The notes beneath the pieces are model-generated. The model saw only the letters and a list, made by a program, of their open reading frames with translations, was not told where the DNA came from and ran no database searches. Shown here one piece after another: positions 1 through 12,013 of a stretch of 64,000 nt of DNA. The position numbers and the translations under genes are program-made. Numbering within the stretch: position 1 is the first letter of the stretch; every line of letters starts with the position of its first letter. This DNA is from Theristus sp. LFF4_11. Its lineage: Eukaryota; Nematoda; Chromadorea; Monhysterida; Xyalidae. Where the stretch lies: positions 1-64,000 of the forward strand of contig JASANC010004838.1 of assembly GCA_030248135.1 (NCBI GenBank), written 5' to 3'.

Positions 1-402
1 TGCCCGAATCAACCCTTTCTGGATGATTTGGTACGGCGGCGCTCGGTGCACCGGAGCGTCCCGTAATGCATAGTCTTTAGTGCATTCGGAGATCCAGTCG
101 AGGTGATAGACCTCCATTTGTGGATCCCTCCTTGGCTGCCCACTCCTCAAGTGGTCCTGATTTCTAGTATTATCGGCACTTGACCTTAGAGCAGACACTC
201 CAAGGGGGTGCCTCACGCCAGATGCAGTGCGGCTTAGGCCACTCACTGATCGCGGCGTCGCCTCACTAGCACTGGTCACAACGTGAGGACTTTTGGTACT
301 TCTACTTCTAGGCTTCTGACTGTCCTGGCACTTCAACATGGACTTCTTGTTAGCATGACTCACAGAACTGGTTGTTAGAATCGCAGTGTTAGCGTCACAC
401 AT
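1..402 (-). CDS. Partial unrecognised ORF, open at the left edge
   Basis: An open frame of 134 codons runs on the minus strand from an ATG at 402 to base 1 without a stop; an in-frame TAA lies just upstream of the ATG. The protein is rich in Ser, Arg and Thr in its first 90 residues and then has a more ordered stretch containing VYHLDWISECTKDY. I do not recognise a family. Codon use is less GC-rich than in the confident genes here, so it may be a first exon of a host gene or part of a mobile element. There is no homology evidence either way. Confidence 0.35.
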   Translation of the reverse strand, partial: MCDANTAILTTSSVSHANKKSMLKCQDSQKPRSRSTKSPHVVTSASEATPRSVSGLSRTASGVRHPLGVSALRSSADNTRNQDHLRSGQPRRDPQMEVYHLDWISECTKDYALRDAPVHRAPPYQIIQKGLIRA

Positions 403-1114
403 GCGTTATGGCCTCTCACTACTCGCTTCCTCCTCCTAGTCTTACTGAAATAATAATAAAAGAAACAATAAACAAATAAACTATTGCAGGTTACTTACGG
501 TTTGAAGATTTAAGCGAGGCCAGCAGTGATTACACCTGTCGCTATCGGCGCAGGCAGTGAGTTGTCGCCCAGGTAGCCCAGGCGCCTCTACGTCAGGCGC
601 AGTCCTGGACGGATCGTGTAGTCGCCTTTGATGTGGGACGACCACACGGTACCTTTGCTCCTAATCATAAAATACGAGTCCAATCGGTGTTGGTTTCTTC
701 GTTTATTGTGATGTCGGATGCAGAAATACAAAGAACTGTTGCAAGGACACAACATTAAATGCACAAAAAGATGGTAAACCAATAAGAAAAGAGACGTTTA
801 ACTGTTATAACAATGGTGTGTGACAAAATAAACAAAATAGTTTAACATTCCAGTTGAGGAAAGAAGTCGGTGCCAGGTGTGGACCTGACAATTTGAACAA
901 GTTAGACGGACGGAATAATGCGTTGAGCGGCTGATAAATTAGCGGTGGTGAACTCACACAGAACCCAATGCGCATGGCAAACATTGAAAATGGCAGAATG
1001 TAGATGTTATTATCATGGAGAAAAACTCGTTTTCCATTTCACGCAGTCTGTCCGTTTTTCAAAAATTTCTGCCACCATTCGCTTGTCAGACCAATTTCAC
1101 AGAAGATACAGCCC
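403..1114. other. Non-coding spacer
   Basis: AT-rich sequence with A-runs and only short spurious open frames. I see no recognisable repeat or RNA gene in it. Confidence 0.4.
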
Positions 1115-1510
1115 ATGAATCCAACTGCAGACCAAAAAAGTTTCAAAAGCAGTTCTCCAACAAACCTTGCCAACCGCGAAGATGGGCAAACATTTTCAAA
1201 TAAACACAAAAACGCCGCATTCCTTGTGCCCCGCATTCGCTCGCAGGTGATGGCCAGCAGTGACACTGGTGCGGTGCCTCGTGAGTGCGTTCAAATTCCG
1301 CGTTGGTCGCAGCGAAATCTGGCAGCGCATCAAGACAGTTCGGAGGACTCTATCGGTAACCGCGACCGCTTTGACGGGAACAGCGACCTGATGAATCAAC
1401 AGTCTGCGGTCAGCTCCACCGGACACTCGCTGTTTGGCGTTTTAATCACGGCGACCATTCCCGCACTTCAACTTGCGTTCACCATTCTGCTTGCGATTCG
1501 AGTTATTTGA
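1115..1510 (+). CDS. Possible last exon of a small membrane or GPI-anchored protein
   Basis: A plus-strand open frame ends at 1510. It is polar and rich in Ser, Asn and Gln for about 105 residues and finishes with a hydrophobic segment (GVLITATIPALQLAFTILLA, then IRVI). A TTTCACAG acceptor lies just upstream near 1100, so this could be a terminal exon whose 5' exons I cannot find; ATG 1115 is the nearest internal methionine. The hydrophobic end would suit a tail anchor or a GPI-attachment signal. The antisense strand is also open for 76 codons, which weakens the call. Function unknown. Confidence 0.3.
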   Translation: MNPTADQKSFKSSSPTNLANREDGQTFSNKHKNAAFLVPRIRSQVMASSDTGAVPRECVQIPRWSQRNLAAHQDSSEDSIGNRDRFDGNSDLMNQQSAVSSTGHSLFGVLITATIPALQLAFTILLAIRVI

Positions 1511-1990
1511 TTAAGAAACCGGTTTATTTGCGTTTATTGACAATTTTTTGTTTTTCTAACCTTTTTGTGCAATATTGTCGTTGTTGTTTTCCTATCTTCA
1601 AAACGGTCATTACGTGTTTGTTGTGTTTCACTTTCTTCCTCCACCGCTATCTGTTATCGGCGAATCGGTCAATATGCACACAATGTCATTAAACATCTAT
1701 TTTATTCAATTTTGGATATTGTTGTCTGAAAACACGAAAAAAATTAAAATAGCAGCACAGTGAAAGAAAATGACTGTATGCTTGGTTAGCCCAATTCAAT
1801 TAGTGCAAGTGACACGAATTAACAAATTAGTGAAATTAAATGCGATGAAGCGTTTTCAGCAAAATTGAATATTTGTGCGGGCAAAAACTATACTCTGCAA
1901 TTGTGAACATTAAAACAGTGATGTAATTCAATTGTAGCTGAAAATACCAGTAAGTAGAGTAAGTTGAAGAGTAAGTTGAATAGAACATCA
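1511..1990. other. AT-rich spacer
   Basis: T- and A-rich spacer between a possible plus-strand exon and the 3' end of the minus-strand Kelch gene. No feature seen. Confidence 0.4.
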
Positions 1991-4900
1991 TCATGGATGA
2001 GGCGTTATTACGAACAATCCATCGAATTTCACGCGCGACACCCAGCCGTGCGCTCGGAGCTGTCTGTTCTGCGACTTGATCAAATTGTAGAAGGTGCACG
2101 TGCAGTTGCAGACGTACGGCTGGTCGCGTCTGTCGTCGGCGTACACGCCTGCGCACACCTCCGTTTGTGTGACGTCATCTTGAAAAAAATGAAAATATGT
2201 TCGCAGGAAATGGACCAAAAGTCACCTGAGCAACTCGAATTGCTTGTGTGCGTGATTCACCGCACGCAGTCAATCAATCGTTCAGCCGTAATAACGTGTT
2301 TCCAAACGCAACTGATTTTGTCACCAAACATGTAAAAAATCAAACGCCCAATAAAGTCATTTGCATCTACTGTACTGGTGTCGGTCTTGACACGATATAG
2401 TCCAACATTGTTATATGCAGTCTAACTCCATAACATATCCAACCAGCTGATTGGTTGGTGGTCACGTGATGCATGGATTCCATGCGAACCAAACCCGAAA
2501 CTCCGCCTCCACAGCAATGATTCCTGCACAGAATGCGCGCATCAACCAATCAGCCAGTTGGTTGGATATGTCATGGAGTTCGACTGTAGGAATGCATTTC
2601 AAATCACTTTTCTCGTTTCTGCCACCGACAGCCAGCATGAGATAGTCCTGCGGCATCGAGTGTTTCGCGTGGCCGAGCCAATGCTCGCCAACATACGCCA
2701 TCGCGAACGCGTAGCGTGCGTGCCGCATGCGACCGGCGGGCAGCCACTTCGTCCATCCCCACTTCTCGTCCGTCACCCACGTCCAGCAATCGGCGTTCAC
2801 GGTGTGGTCGGCCAGGATGCCACCTGTGTGATATTGCTCCGGCTCAACACACAAAGCACTGCTCAACACGTGGCCTGGTGGTAGTGCGTTAGACTACAGT
2901 CGGTGCGCTCGGGGGATCGAGTCCCGCCGAGGGGTGTATAGGCACTTAATGACAGAGGAAAACTCGACGGGCGCCCTACTCAATGGTGCTCTGTACGTTT
3001 CTCTGGGTTAGCCGGTTAGCTCTGGCAAAAAACATCCCTAAAAATCCCAACAACAACAACAACCTGTATGATACACATTGCTCCGTCTCAACGCTCGTCG
3101 TCTGGTGGTAGCGCATTAGACTATTGTCGGTGCGCTCGGGGGATCGAGCCCTCGACGCTTGTTTGGGTTAGCCCTGGCGAAAAACATCGCCTGCAATCCC
3201 GAACAACTCCCGCTAACCGCACACATAGAGGCGTCTAATGGCGTTCCGCTCCATCGCGTGCAGTCTCACTGGTTTCGGCAGTTTCGGTATCGCGCGTTGC
3301 CGGTCGAACACGAACGGCCCCTCGTACAGTGCGGCACGTCGGAGCACGTGCACGTCAGCGATCGTGTTGTCGTGCTCGTCGATGCCGCCGCTGATGTACA
3401 ACTCACGGACGTCGTCGCACGACGCACACGGCGCCTTCTGTCTCGGTGAAAACGCAGGGGAAAGCATGAAAATGTTGCGGGATTGAACGGTTTTTATGGG
3501 AAAACCCTGCGACTGTATACTGCGCGTCACCATGATCGGCGACTCTAATGGCTGTGCAGTTTTTCTGTTTGTTGTTCTCGCACTCAGTGTGATTTCAGTT
3601 TGAGATATAGTATCTTTTATTTTAGTTCCAAGCCGAGACACAATGCGCGCATAGACAAGTAAACAGTTTCATGCAAATATTTGCCGGTGTGCTTGCTTGA
3701 GGTGTTTTAAGATAAAAACAACATTGTTCCGAAAATAATCGGATCGATCGAACGAATGGTCTTACAACAACACACTTCACCTTCACCACCGCGCCGGCCG
3801 CACCACGAATCGGACGGGGCGTCTCGACGATCGTGTGCTCCACGAACTTTCCACCGCCGGTCCGGTGCCAATTACCATTGTTCCCTCGTCGCATGTGATC
3901 AAACGTCAACGTTTCGCACGTCGTTTCACACTTTGCGCCTCCTTAGAAAGATGCAATTTGTTTGTCATCTAAACATTTTTGCGCGTTCGCTGAGTAGCTC
4001 TGCTATACAATTTCTCCATGAACACCAGCGACTCACCGAACAAGCATCCGCATACGACGATGGTCTGCTCTTCCCAGATGTAACCGGTGACCGGCCAAAA
4101 TCGTCCGATTTTCAGTTCAGTCTCGCCGGGCTTATGCTTATGCCGCCAGCCTTTGAAGAGCAACTCCACTTTCTTGTAGTCTAAAAAGCATCAGTTTTAG
4201 ATAGCGGTTCTGGTCGGTAAAAAACGGTATGTCTAAAGGCGCATTCATGAAACAGTATTTAGTGACGCGTAGCTGTGTTGAAACATAGCTAACGCGGTCA
4301 CTGAATCCCGTTTCATGAATGCCGCTTAAATCCAGTGTACACACTGGCAAAGCAGTCAGTCGAGAATTTTTCTTTTTATTCTTAGCGTGTTTCCAGTTCC
4401 AACTGACCTTTGTCGTTTCCAATCGCGTACAGGCCACCGGGTGTCATTGTGAGAACCGCGGCGTGGTTTCTGCAAAAAGAAAAACAACAATTTTGCAACT
4501 TCTATTGAAACATTCACACCGGTAGCAAAGCGAGTGGCGTGCTGATGAGTGATAAGAATCACACTCGATGAGAAAATCGAGACGAAACACTGCGACAAAT
4601 AAATCAACGGAAACTTCAACACATTGCTCAGCACTTAGCAGTCGCTGAAGACTGAACAATTTGTTAAACTTTTTGATTGCATATTTTTTCTTGGAAAAGT
4701 TCGGGTAATTTCGCCGGATTTGCACCCCTTTTTGTAGGAGCTTTTTTTAAAAATCAAACAACCCATTACTGAAGACACAAAGTCACCTGCAATTCCTGTT
4801 ATCTTGCATGTACTTATCCCAATATCTCTGCTCCACAAGCGTTGTTGCATCGTGGTAGTTCAAATTTGTCTTTCCACCGAACATCACCTCCGTTTTTGAA

Positions 4901-5575
4901 GTGTCTTTCACGAATTTGGCAAACTGGGGCGAAATGTATTCGAGGAGTGGTGCGTCAGTGCCGCTGCTCATGAACGCGATTTCGTCTGTTGGAGATACAG
5001 TTCACACATTTTCATTAAGGACCATTCATGAAGCAGTATTTAGTGACGCGTAACTATGTGTCAAAACATAGCTACGTGGTCACTAAATACTGCTTCAGAA
5101 TGCCCCTATAAAGTCCTAGTCGTCAGACCGTGCACGCTGCCCTGTAACACAGTAATAATGTTGCACCGTCACAAACAAACATGCACGCACACATACGATA
5201 TCACAAGCAGTGCGCACATGTGTGCGCTTGTCGATTTGTTTGTGCCTGTGGAATGCACGGGTCTTCAGGCTTTCACTTTACCTTCTCATTTTCTGGTTGT
5301 TTATCTTGGTAAAAAGTGCTACCTTGTGAGAATGATGTGGGATTGAACTATCTGATATTTTGTTTCAATAGAAGAATGTGGAAACGTCTGAATAGAAAGC
5401 GCGAATACTAAATATAACGAAGTTTCCATGATATAAATGGGTTAAAAGCTGCAGTTGGCGTTGATTTGCAAAACCGGCAGAGATTATTTTGTGACCTACC
5501 TTTGATTTGTGCCCTCGTATCGGCAACAAATATGAGAAACGGAAGCAAAGCATTCCAGAGCCACTTCAGAGACAT
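1991..5575 (-). CDS. Secreted Kelch-repeat protein
   Basis: Eight exons in frame on the minus strand: 5575-5500, 4985-4787, 4469-4408, 4180-4037, 3941-3766, 3437-3218, 2823-2608, 2178-1991 (426 aa). Exon 1 encodes a signal peptide (MSLKWLWNALLPFLIFVADT). The later exons carry Kelch-type blades: VVCGCLFGGG across exons 4/5, ELYISGGIDEHDNTIADVHV in exon 6, RRLYVCGG across exons 6/7 and LMLAVGGRN in exon 7, with the aromatic residues expected between blades. The last exon is Cys-rich (YVCNCTC). The family folds as a beta-propeller; here it should be extracellular or in the secretory path. The specific subfamily and ligand are unknown. All junction phases agree. The exon 5 acceptor (TTTCTAAG) is the weakest; AG three bases further in gives the same frame. 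Introns hold two SINE copies, a TGATTGG MITE and two 90-bp foldbacks. Confidence 0.75.
2416..2589. mobile_element. TGATTGG-type MITE in Kelch intron 7
   Basis: Inverted ends read about CAGTC-AACTCC-ATAACATATCCAACCA on the left and TGGTTGGATATGTCATGGAG TTCGACTG on the right, next to TA. The inner parts carry CACGTGATGCATG and the CCAATCA/TGATTGG motif shared with copies at 14118, 18013, 49911 and 54346. It ends about 19 bp from the exon 7 donor. Confidence 0.7.
2869..3063 (+). mobile_element. tRNA-derived SINE with (AAC)n tail
   Basis: It contains a pol III A box (TGGCCTGGTGGTAGTGCG) and a B box (GGGATCGAGTCCCGCC), a shared 3' body with CTCTGGGTTAGCC, and an AAC-repeat tail (CCCAACAACAACAAC). 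It lies in intron 6 of the Kelch gene. Other copies in this window start near 3095, 22308, 56503, 61106 and 62730. The tRNA-like head is degenerate, so this is not a tRNA gene. Confidence 0.85.
3095..3207 (+). mobile_element. Internally deleted SINE copy
   Basis: A second, shorter copy of the SINE with A box (TGGTGGTAGCGCATTAGA) and B box (GGGATCGAGCCC), missing most of the middle and joined to the AAAAACATCGCC 3' part. It stops about 10 bp from exon 6 of the Kelch gene. Confidence 0.65.
4234..4328. repeat. ~95-bp palindromic foldback element
   Basis: Inverted arms: AAGGCGCATTCATGAAACAG on the left and CCCGTTTCATGAATGCCGCT on the right, with GTATTTAGTGACGCG repeated in reverse around a short AACATAGCT loop. 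Same family at 5016, 15645, 27144, 42338 and 63298. Confidence 0.8.
5016..5108. repeat. ~93-bp palindromic foldback element
   Basis: Arms ATTCATGAAGCAGTATTTAG and CACTAAATACTGCTTCAGAA; same family as at 4234. It lies in intron 1 of the Kelch gene, about 30 bp upstream of exon 2. Confidence 0.8.
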
Positions 5576-6067
5576 TTTTTGTTGTTTTTCACTGGTGATG
5601 ATGATGATCACTATTGTTGTTGTGTGATTATGTTATTTCTCAAGCAGCTTTATTATTTTGTCAAAAAAAAATTTTCTCGAAAACCAACTGAATAAAAAAA
5701 TGAATACAAGTGAACCAAAATTCCTTCACAGACGTATGTTTTGAAACAATGCTGAGCATACTATGTAAAAAAGTATAGCATAATAACACTACTTAACAAA
5801 TGACTCAACAACATCTACGACTGGTAGCAAAACAAAGTTTTGCATCACACTATTTTTGTTAGGTAAGTTTGTTGATCCGAAGGCTTAGAAGCAAAAAATC
5901 ATAATAGCAGTATAAATATCAGACAAAAAACAACACAATCGTGGAATACAATTTTGTAGTTGACCAAAAATAGAAGTAACAACGGTGATTTTCGTTCGTT
6001 GTTGTCTCCAACCATTGGCATTCTACAGTTTAACTAAAAAATACAGGTAACGGTTTTTGGATCAAAT
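5576..6067. other. Spacer between two minus-strand genes
   Basis: AT-rich spacer between the 3' end of the 6068-7158 gene and the start of the Kelch gene. Any Kelch promoter should be here, but I see no clear motif. Confidence 0.4.
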
Positions 6068-7158
6068 TCAGGCGCGCATAAATCCGAACGAACAAAGACA
6101 AAAAGAAAAAGCGAAAATCATGAACTGAACCATTGCGACATGATTATTCGCACTATTTTCGAGCGTCTGAAATTCGTCGCGAAAAAACCGCGGTTCACTT
6201 CGGCGTTTGCGGTGCTCCTGTTTCGCGGTCGCGTCGTTGCGCCCGCCAAACGGCGGCCAACCGTGCGGCCCGCTTTGCCCATGATGATAATGACCCTCAT
6301 CATTGTACTGCTGCATGGTCTGCTCAAACAGATCCGCTAAATGCTCCAGTCGCTTCGCGAGAATCGTAACGTTGATCTGGCTGTGATCGAGCGGGGGCGC
6401 GCGTTCCGCGGGTGGCCGCTTGTGTATTTCGGCGGGCTTTTCGGTGCCGGGCGAGACCGCGGTGGTGGTGGAGGTGTACCACTGCGGGCGCTGCGGTCGC
6501 CCACCGTAGATCACACGGTCGATCGTCAGCAGTACGGCCGTCAAGTTCGTCGCCTCTTCTGGTGGCAGAGCGTCGAGCGCAGCCAAGAGTGACTGAACCT
6601 CATGGTGACTGGCAGAGTTGGCGTTGGCGTTGGCGGTGGCGGTGGCGGTGGCGGTGGCGGTGGCGTTTCTTGATTCCGTTGTTGACCGGGTGACCAAAGG
6701 ACTTGTGGTCGCTGTGTGCGTACATTTATTGCTGTGCTCATTCGTTCAATAATTCAATTCATTTTAAAGCAGTTTGCAACAGAATTTGATTTGAAACGAA
6801 ACCAAATAAGCGATGCTCTTCAGTCATCGCTTTTGTTTTTATTGGACTTTGCAAAAAGTGACCACACCATGAAACGAATACTAAAACTCTGCTTTTGAAC
6901 AAAGTGCGACACAAATGGAATTGGTCAAGACCAAAAAAATGCAAATCATTGATTCGTTAGCGTTGTCATTTGAGCTACACCTGTTTTCACACACTTTCAC
7001 AGTTTTCACTTACTTGATTCAACTGGCGAGAATGCTTGCTCCTCGATGCTGCCCTCTTCGATGGTGGACATGGTTGACTTGGAATACGTCGAAATTGGCG
7101 AAATAAACAGCAATAGTCCACCGATGAGCCACGGTGGACATTTAGTTTTGGTGCACAT
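6068..7158 (-). CDS. Small secreted or GPI-anchored protein, family unknown
   Basis: Two exons, 7158-7014 and 6711-6068 (262 aa), joined in phase 1 through a GTAAGT donor and a CGCACACAG acceptor. The first exon has a hydrophobic leader (PPWLIGGLLLFISP). The second has an Ala-Thr/Ala-Asn run coded by a GGTGGC-type microsatellite at about 6610-6665, a helical region (VQSLLAALDALPPEEATNLT), a His/Gly-rich patch, and a hydrophobic C-terminus (VAMVQFMIFAFSFCLCSFGF) that would suit a tail anchor or GPI signal. An earlier in-frame ATG at 7215 is possible; I chose 7158 because it puts the hydrophobic leader near the N-terminus. No domain recognised. Confidence 0.55.
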
Positions 7159-10100
7159 TTTTGTTTCAGATCCTGTGTGACACCTGAAATATGCGCCAAA
7201 ATTGGACTCGATCAATCTGGATTTATCATCTCAAGAGATTCCGGTGGATTACAACGGAACTTTGAACTCATTTGGCTTTTTGCAGTTAGTAATAATCCTA
7301 TAGATGAAACATCAAGAAATTTGAGTTGCTGCGCATCTCAGTTTCGACCAACCACGCTTCCCGCAAGTTATAGTTGCAAAAAAGATCGTTTGTAAAATCA
7401 CAATTTTCAAGATCGCAATGTGAAGTACTGTATGTGGTATGTGTGCTCGGATATGACTCTGGCACAACAAAATCAAAAGCGAAAAAAAAGCTAATATTTA
7501 GTGCATATATGCTTTCCGAATGAAATGAGAAACATGCAACGGTAAATGAGCACGAAAAACGCAATAATTTTTCGCCGTTGGAACTGAAAACATGGCCAAC
7601 GGGGGAACGCACGCAATCCGTTTTCGACACAAAGACGCTGGAAGGACACTTTTAGGCTAAGAAGATTGAAATTGCTTCATTTTTCGAATATCTAGAAAGA
7701 AATACAGTTTTTTTCTGTCGGTAAACAGAATATAATACCCTTGAGATTCGTCCTCAGTCTAGTGACAAGCGACCATTTTAGGTTGCTGCAATCTTGTGTT
7801 GTTGAGCTTTCTTCTGAAAAAGTTTGTCACTGTGGTTGTTGGCATCGTCACGATTGAAAACTTCGTTTCATCACATTCATACTGTGATATCCACCAGGCA
7901 CTTTTCTATGTTCTGATCAAAAATAGAAGAGCCATGTCAAGAGCTTCAAATGTTTTCAGAATTCATTGAAGAATTCGAAAAAGCCCGCAATGCATTTTTG
8001 TCATTGTGGTCAGATGTGCAGTTGTTACCAAACTTTTTGCTTGGTCGGTCCAGACAAAAAACCAAGAAAACTCAAGCCAAGCGAAACATGAAGAACATGA
8101 GATTGAAGAACAACAAGCTTGTCAATTGTGTAACGAAAACTGGAAAACTCATTGATAGAACTTGCAAAACCGTTTTTTGTGCGGCAAATTAAATTTATAC
8201 CGATTTTGCTTCACATGCGAAACTTTGATGTAAATGACACTGAAACCGATATGTATCTCCAAGCTCTTTTAGTGAGCTAGGTTTGTTGCGTTCAAATCGG
8301 GCCTCCATGCTGACATTTCAGCGTTGACGAAGCAAAAATCAGCGTTTTCGCAGGCAGACTTTGAAAACTTCTGGCTTAAGGTCAGAGGCGCATTGGACAA
8401 TGTGGTAATTCCATAGTGCCTGTCAATGCAAGATAAAAGATTCCGTTTTGTCATGGCCCACACACAGCGTTTGGAGATACACTCCGGTTATGACAGAATG
8501 CGTTTAATACTTTTTTTCTTGCTAACTCCGTCGGGGACGCATGAAAAAGCAGAGATGAAAGAAGAAAGCAACATAGCAAGACTTTACTGACAGGACGAAG
8601 CAAGAACCTGATGCGGAAAAACTTCTTGAAAAATTCATGTTTGTTGTCCGTCTCATATTTTTTGTAGAGTTTGTCACTCAGGCCGTAAATAACATGCATG
8701 CCAGAAATAAACAAAAATAAAGCAACAGCTATGGATGTACTCAAGGCGGAAGCTGGTTTTTCAGCTTCAGAGAGGTCTTGACAGGAGCACACACCGAATC
8801 AATGTGAGCACAATTCTGCGATGCCAAAAACTGGAAATAAACATGTGCAAGCAAACAGTTTGCTTCGTCGCATATAATCTGGTTGGTGGTCTGGCACATC
8901 TTCCAAGCGCGCTTCAAAGAACCCGTTGTGTAGTTTTTGTGTTTACGGTTCTTGATTGGTTTCCTGTTAATGCGACGCAACCAATCAGCGTGCGTTGAGT
9001 TCAAGGGCAGCCAATCAGCGAATTGGATGAGACGGCTGCAAATCGTATTCTGATTTTCTAATGCCAAAATCGAATCAGCTGCCGAGATTCAAGAAGGAAA
9101 ATGAAGGGCAGTGACTGTGAAGTTTTTCGCTGCAAACGTTATTCACTGATTGCTTTTCCTGATAAGCTGTGCGTAACAAGATCAAAGTATAACAAACTTG
9201 CGCTGTAAGAATTACTACTGAAATTGCTACATGAAAATACAAAAAGATATTGAGAAAAAAACCGCAAAATTCTATAAAAAAGCCACGAGACGCGCTAAAA
9301 TGAGCGCCCATTCATTAGATTCAATTTCGTGCCAGAAAAAAATGCGACAAAAGTGTTCGCTTGCATGCGTTCCATCCAGCTGCACACAAACTGACAGCTT
9401 CTGCACGATCTTGTCAAATGCTTTTTTTCTTTATCTTGACAGCCCGTGTATTAGCTCCCAAAGTGCTTTCCAGTGCCCCCCAAAGCATGCCATATATTTT
9501 TGAAAGCCTCCCCTCCACACATTTTTTGCCCTTCTTCTTGTATTCGTACCACCCGTCCCGCAAGCACTTTTCTGTTTTTCTCAAGTATTCTCAACCTCAA
9601 GCTCTTTTTTGGTCACACGACTTTATATTTATTATTCGGCTGTTTTTTTGCAAAGCGAATGGAACAAAACATTGTAGGGACACAGTGGTTGCAAATTGAG
9701 AGACATTGGTGTTAGAAAATTTCTTTTCTTCGTTTTGAAACAACTCGCACGATTTGGAATTTGTGGTACACACTATCAGTCTTTCAATTCGTTCTTTTAG
9801 AGTGGAAATTTTACTACAAAAAAGATTTATCGCATTGACCAACAGAGAAAAAGCACATGCTTAAACACAAACCCAAGTGGTGAATCGGACTGCTGCACAT
9901 TAGACGAACATGGAATTGGAAATTATTTCTTTCCTGTTAAGGGACTCTATAGAAAGGAGAACCACTAAAGCGATACCACACCACGAACCAGAAATTCGTT
10001 TAAGCAACGCGACAAAAACACTAAAACTAAAAGCGGTAAAGTTACTGACACCTTGCGGTGAACATTACCAAATGCATGTATGTGCAAGTGTAACCTTTGA

Positions 10101-12013
10101 CAAGCTTCAATTGTCATCGAAACAGAAATACCGTATCGAAATGCCCTGTTTGTTTTCAAAATGCAAAATGCAATGAGTCGAGTTCGTCTGCGTAGTTGGC
10201 GTCATCACAGCTGAAGCAATAAAAGTACCAACGCTAAAAAAGTGTCCGAAGACGTTCGGACCTGTACCGCATGGTCTCCTACAAATAAAAGGGGCAACGC
10301 CACAGTCGGCGTTTTTGGTCACTTTTATTTTTTGGACACGGACACCAAGCGGCGAACGCGGTTCGGACATCTTTTGCTGTTTTTGTTGAACGTTTGAGTC
10401 CTGGTTTGCTCGACGTTTTTTTGCTAAAAAACTTTTTTCTTTTGTTTTCTCACACAGTCATTAAAATTTCACCCAACTCTTCACGGCTCTTAAACCCATG
10501 CTGCAACCAACCAATCAGCCCACAGCACGGAAATTGCAGTTCCACCATGTGAGTCACGGCATTTTTTTGTGTGCATCCGAGCGTATTTCCGTCATCTGAG
10601 TTTTTTTCTCGAAAAATTTGAGTAAAAGAGGTGTTCAACAGAAGACAATTCACCACACTTTTGTCCCAATAAATTCTGTCGAAACTTATAAGCATTGCCT
10701 TGCTGCTGAAGCTATATGCGCATATCAACCAATTGCACCTTTTCACATATGTCCGTTTTGTTTGGTTTTACCTCAAACAAAACCGGCTTTCTGTGTGTTG
10801 GTTCCGGGCTGAAAACATTGAGTTTTAGTTGAAAACCAAGCGTTTCAGTTCAGTTAGCATCCGCAAATCGCATTGATGGATACCATTAATCAGCGCAAAT
10901 TAGTTTCACACCGCCCTGTATGCATTTCGTGCTATGTTCGATTGCATGTGTTGAAAACATGTCCAAGTCCTTTCTAAAAAATTTCCAATTCCCGATTCCG
11001 GTTTTGTATCCACAGATTTTTTAACATTTTTCTTCAATCTAAAAGTCTTTATCGTTGAACAGTGTTTCTTGCCGAGGCAGAAATTCAAATTTCCCGTCCA
11101 ACAAAGTTCATAGAAGCAAACAAAGACAACTAAAGGCATTACGAAATAATAAGACTTGTGACATTGCAACGAACTAATGTCGTTGGCCCACACACCCCAT
11201 ACGTGACTTGTCGATATTACTCACGGTGTATCGTCCCATGTCCCATGCAAATCGCCTCAATTTATAATACTGAGGAACCTTTTGTTTAAACTTTTTTGCC
11301 TCTGTTACCTTGGGTAAATTCCACTGTTTACATAATTCTGGAAATTTGCGTTTGATTAAAACAGTTGGAAAATCCAAATATTAACAGCAAACCGACACAT
11401 CCGGTAAACGCAGACAAACATTTACCGAAGCACATCATCACCATATGTAATCTTCATTATATCGTTCGGCGGCAGCGATGGAACATTTTCGATTATTATT
11501 TTTTTAATATTTTGCTTGAAGCACACAGTGCGCGGCGGTTTGGAACAAACGAAATTAGAGACAACGCGCGGTTTCCGGCGCATGACAAGGCCAATCGAAC
11601 GAGAGAGGCCTCTATCAAAATGCAACCTGTAAAAATGTACGAAACTCCGAGTGCGGGATACGGGACGATCGGTCATTGATGCTTTGAAAGCGCCTGTATT
11701 GAACCTGAACGTGCATAGCGTGTGTGTTGCAATATTATATCCGATGTATTCGCTTTATGTTGAAAATACGACACAAAACTGCAAAAACTGCACCACCAAC
11801 GCACATAGCCAATTAGCAACGACACGCCAATTGGTGTGCAGCGTTAAAATACATGGAGGTATAGAGAGAAAAGTGCACAATAAGCCGACACAACTATTGT
11901 ATGAATTGAAAACTGGCAGCTATGATATTACTGCGACGGATATCTAATAAGCGTAATAATCATAATAATAAGCGGCCATAAATAATATTAATAATATCGA
12001 CCGACCGAACGAT
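7159..12013. other. Long region with no convincing gene
   Basis: AT-rich, with scattered open frames below 120 codons and no consistent exon chain. Two stretches look faintly protein-like: 7950-8192 plus (Lys-rich) and 11377-11174 minus (containing KFPELCKQWNLPKVTEAKKF). Neither has neighbouring exons or a recognisable domain, so they may be decayed mobile-element sequence. The promoter of the tetraspanin gene should be near the right end. CCAATCA motifs recur around 8980-9020. Confidence 0.4.

Noticed and set aside
2869..2950. tRNA gene
   Set aside because: It has A and B boxes but a degenerate tRNA fold, a conserved non-tRNA body and repeated copies; it is the head of a SINE.
7950..8192. 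80-codon Lys-rich plus-strand ORF
   Set aside because: No domain, no neighbouring exons and AT-rich codon use unlike the confident genes.
11174..11377. 67-codon minus-strand ORF that looks protein-like
   Set aside because: Composition is plausible, but no consistent exon chain, no recognisable family and AT-rich flanks; too weak to annotate as a gene.
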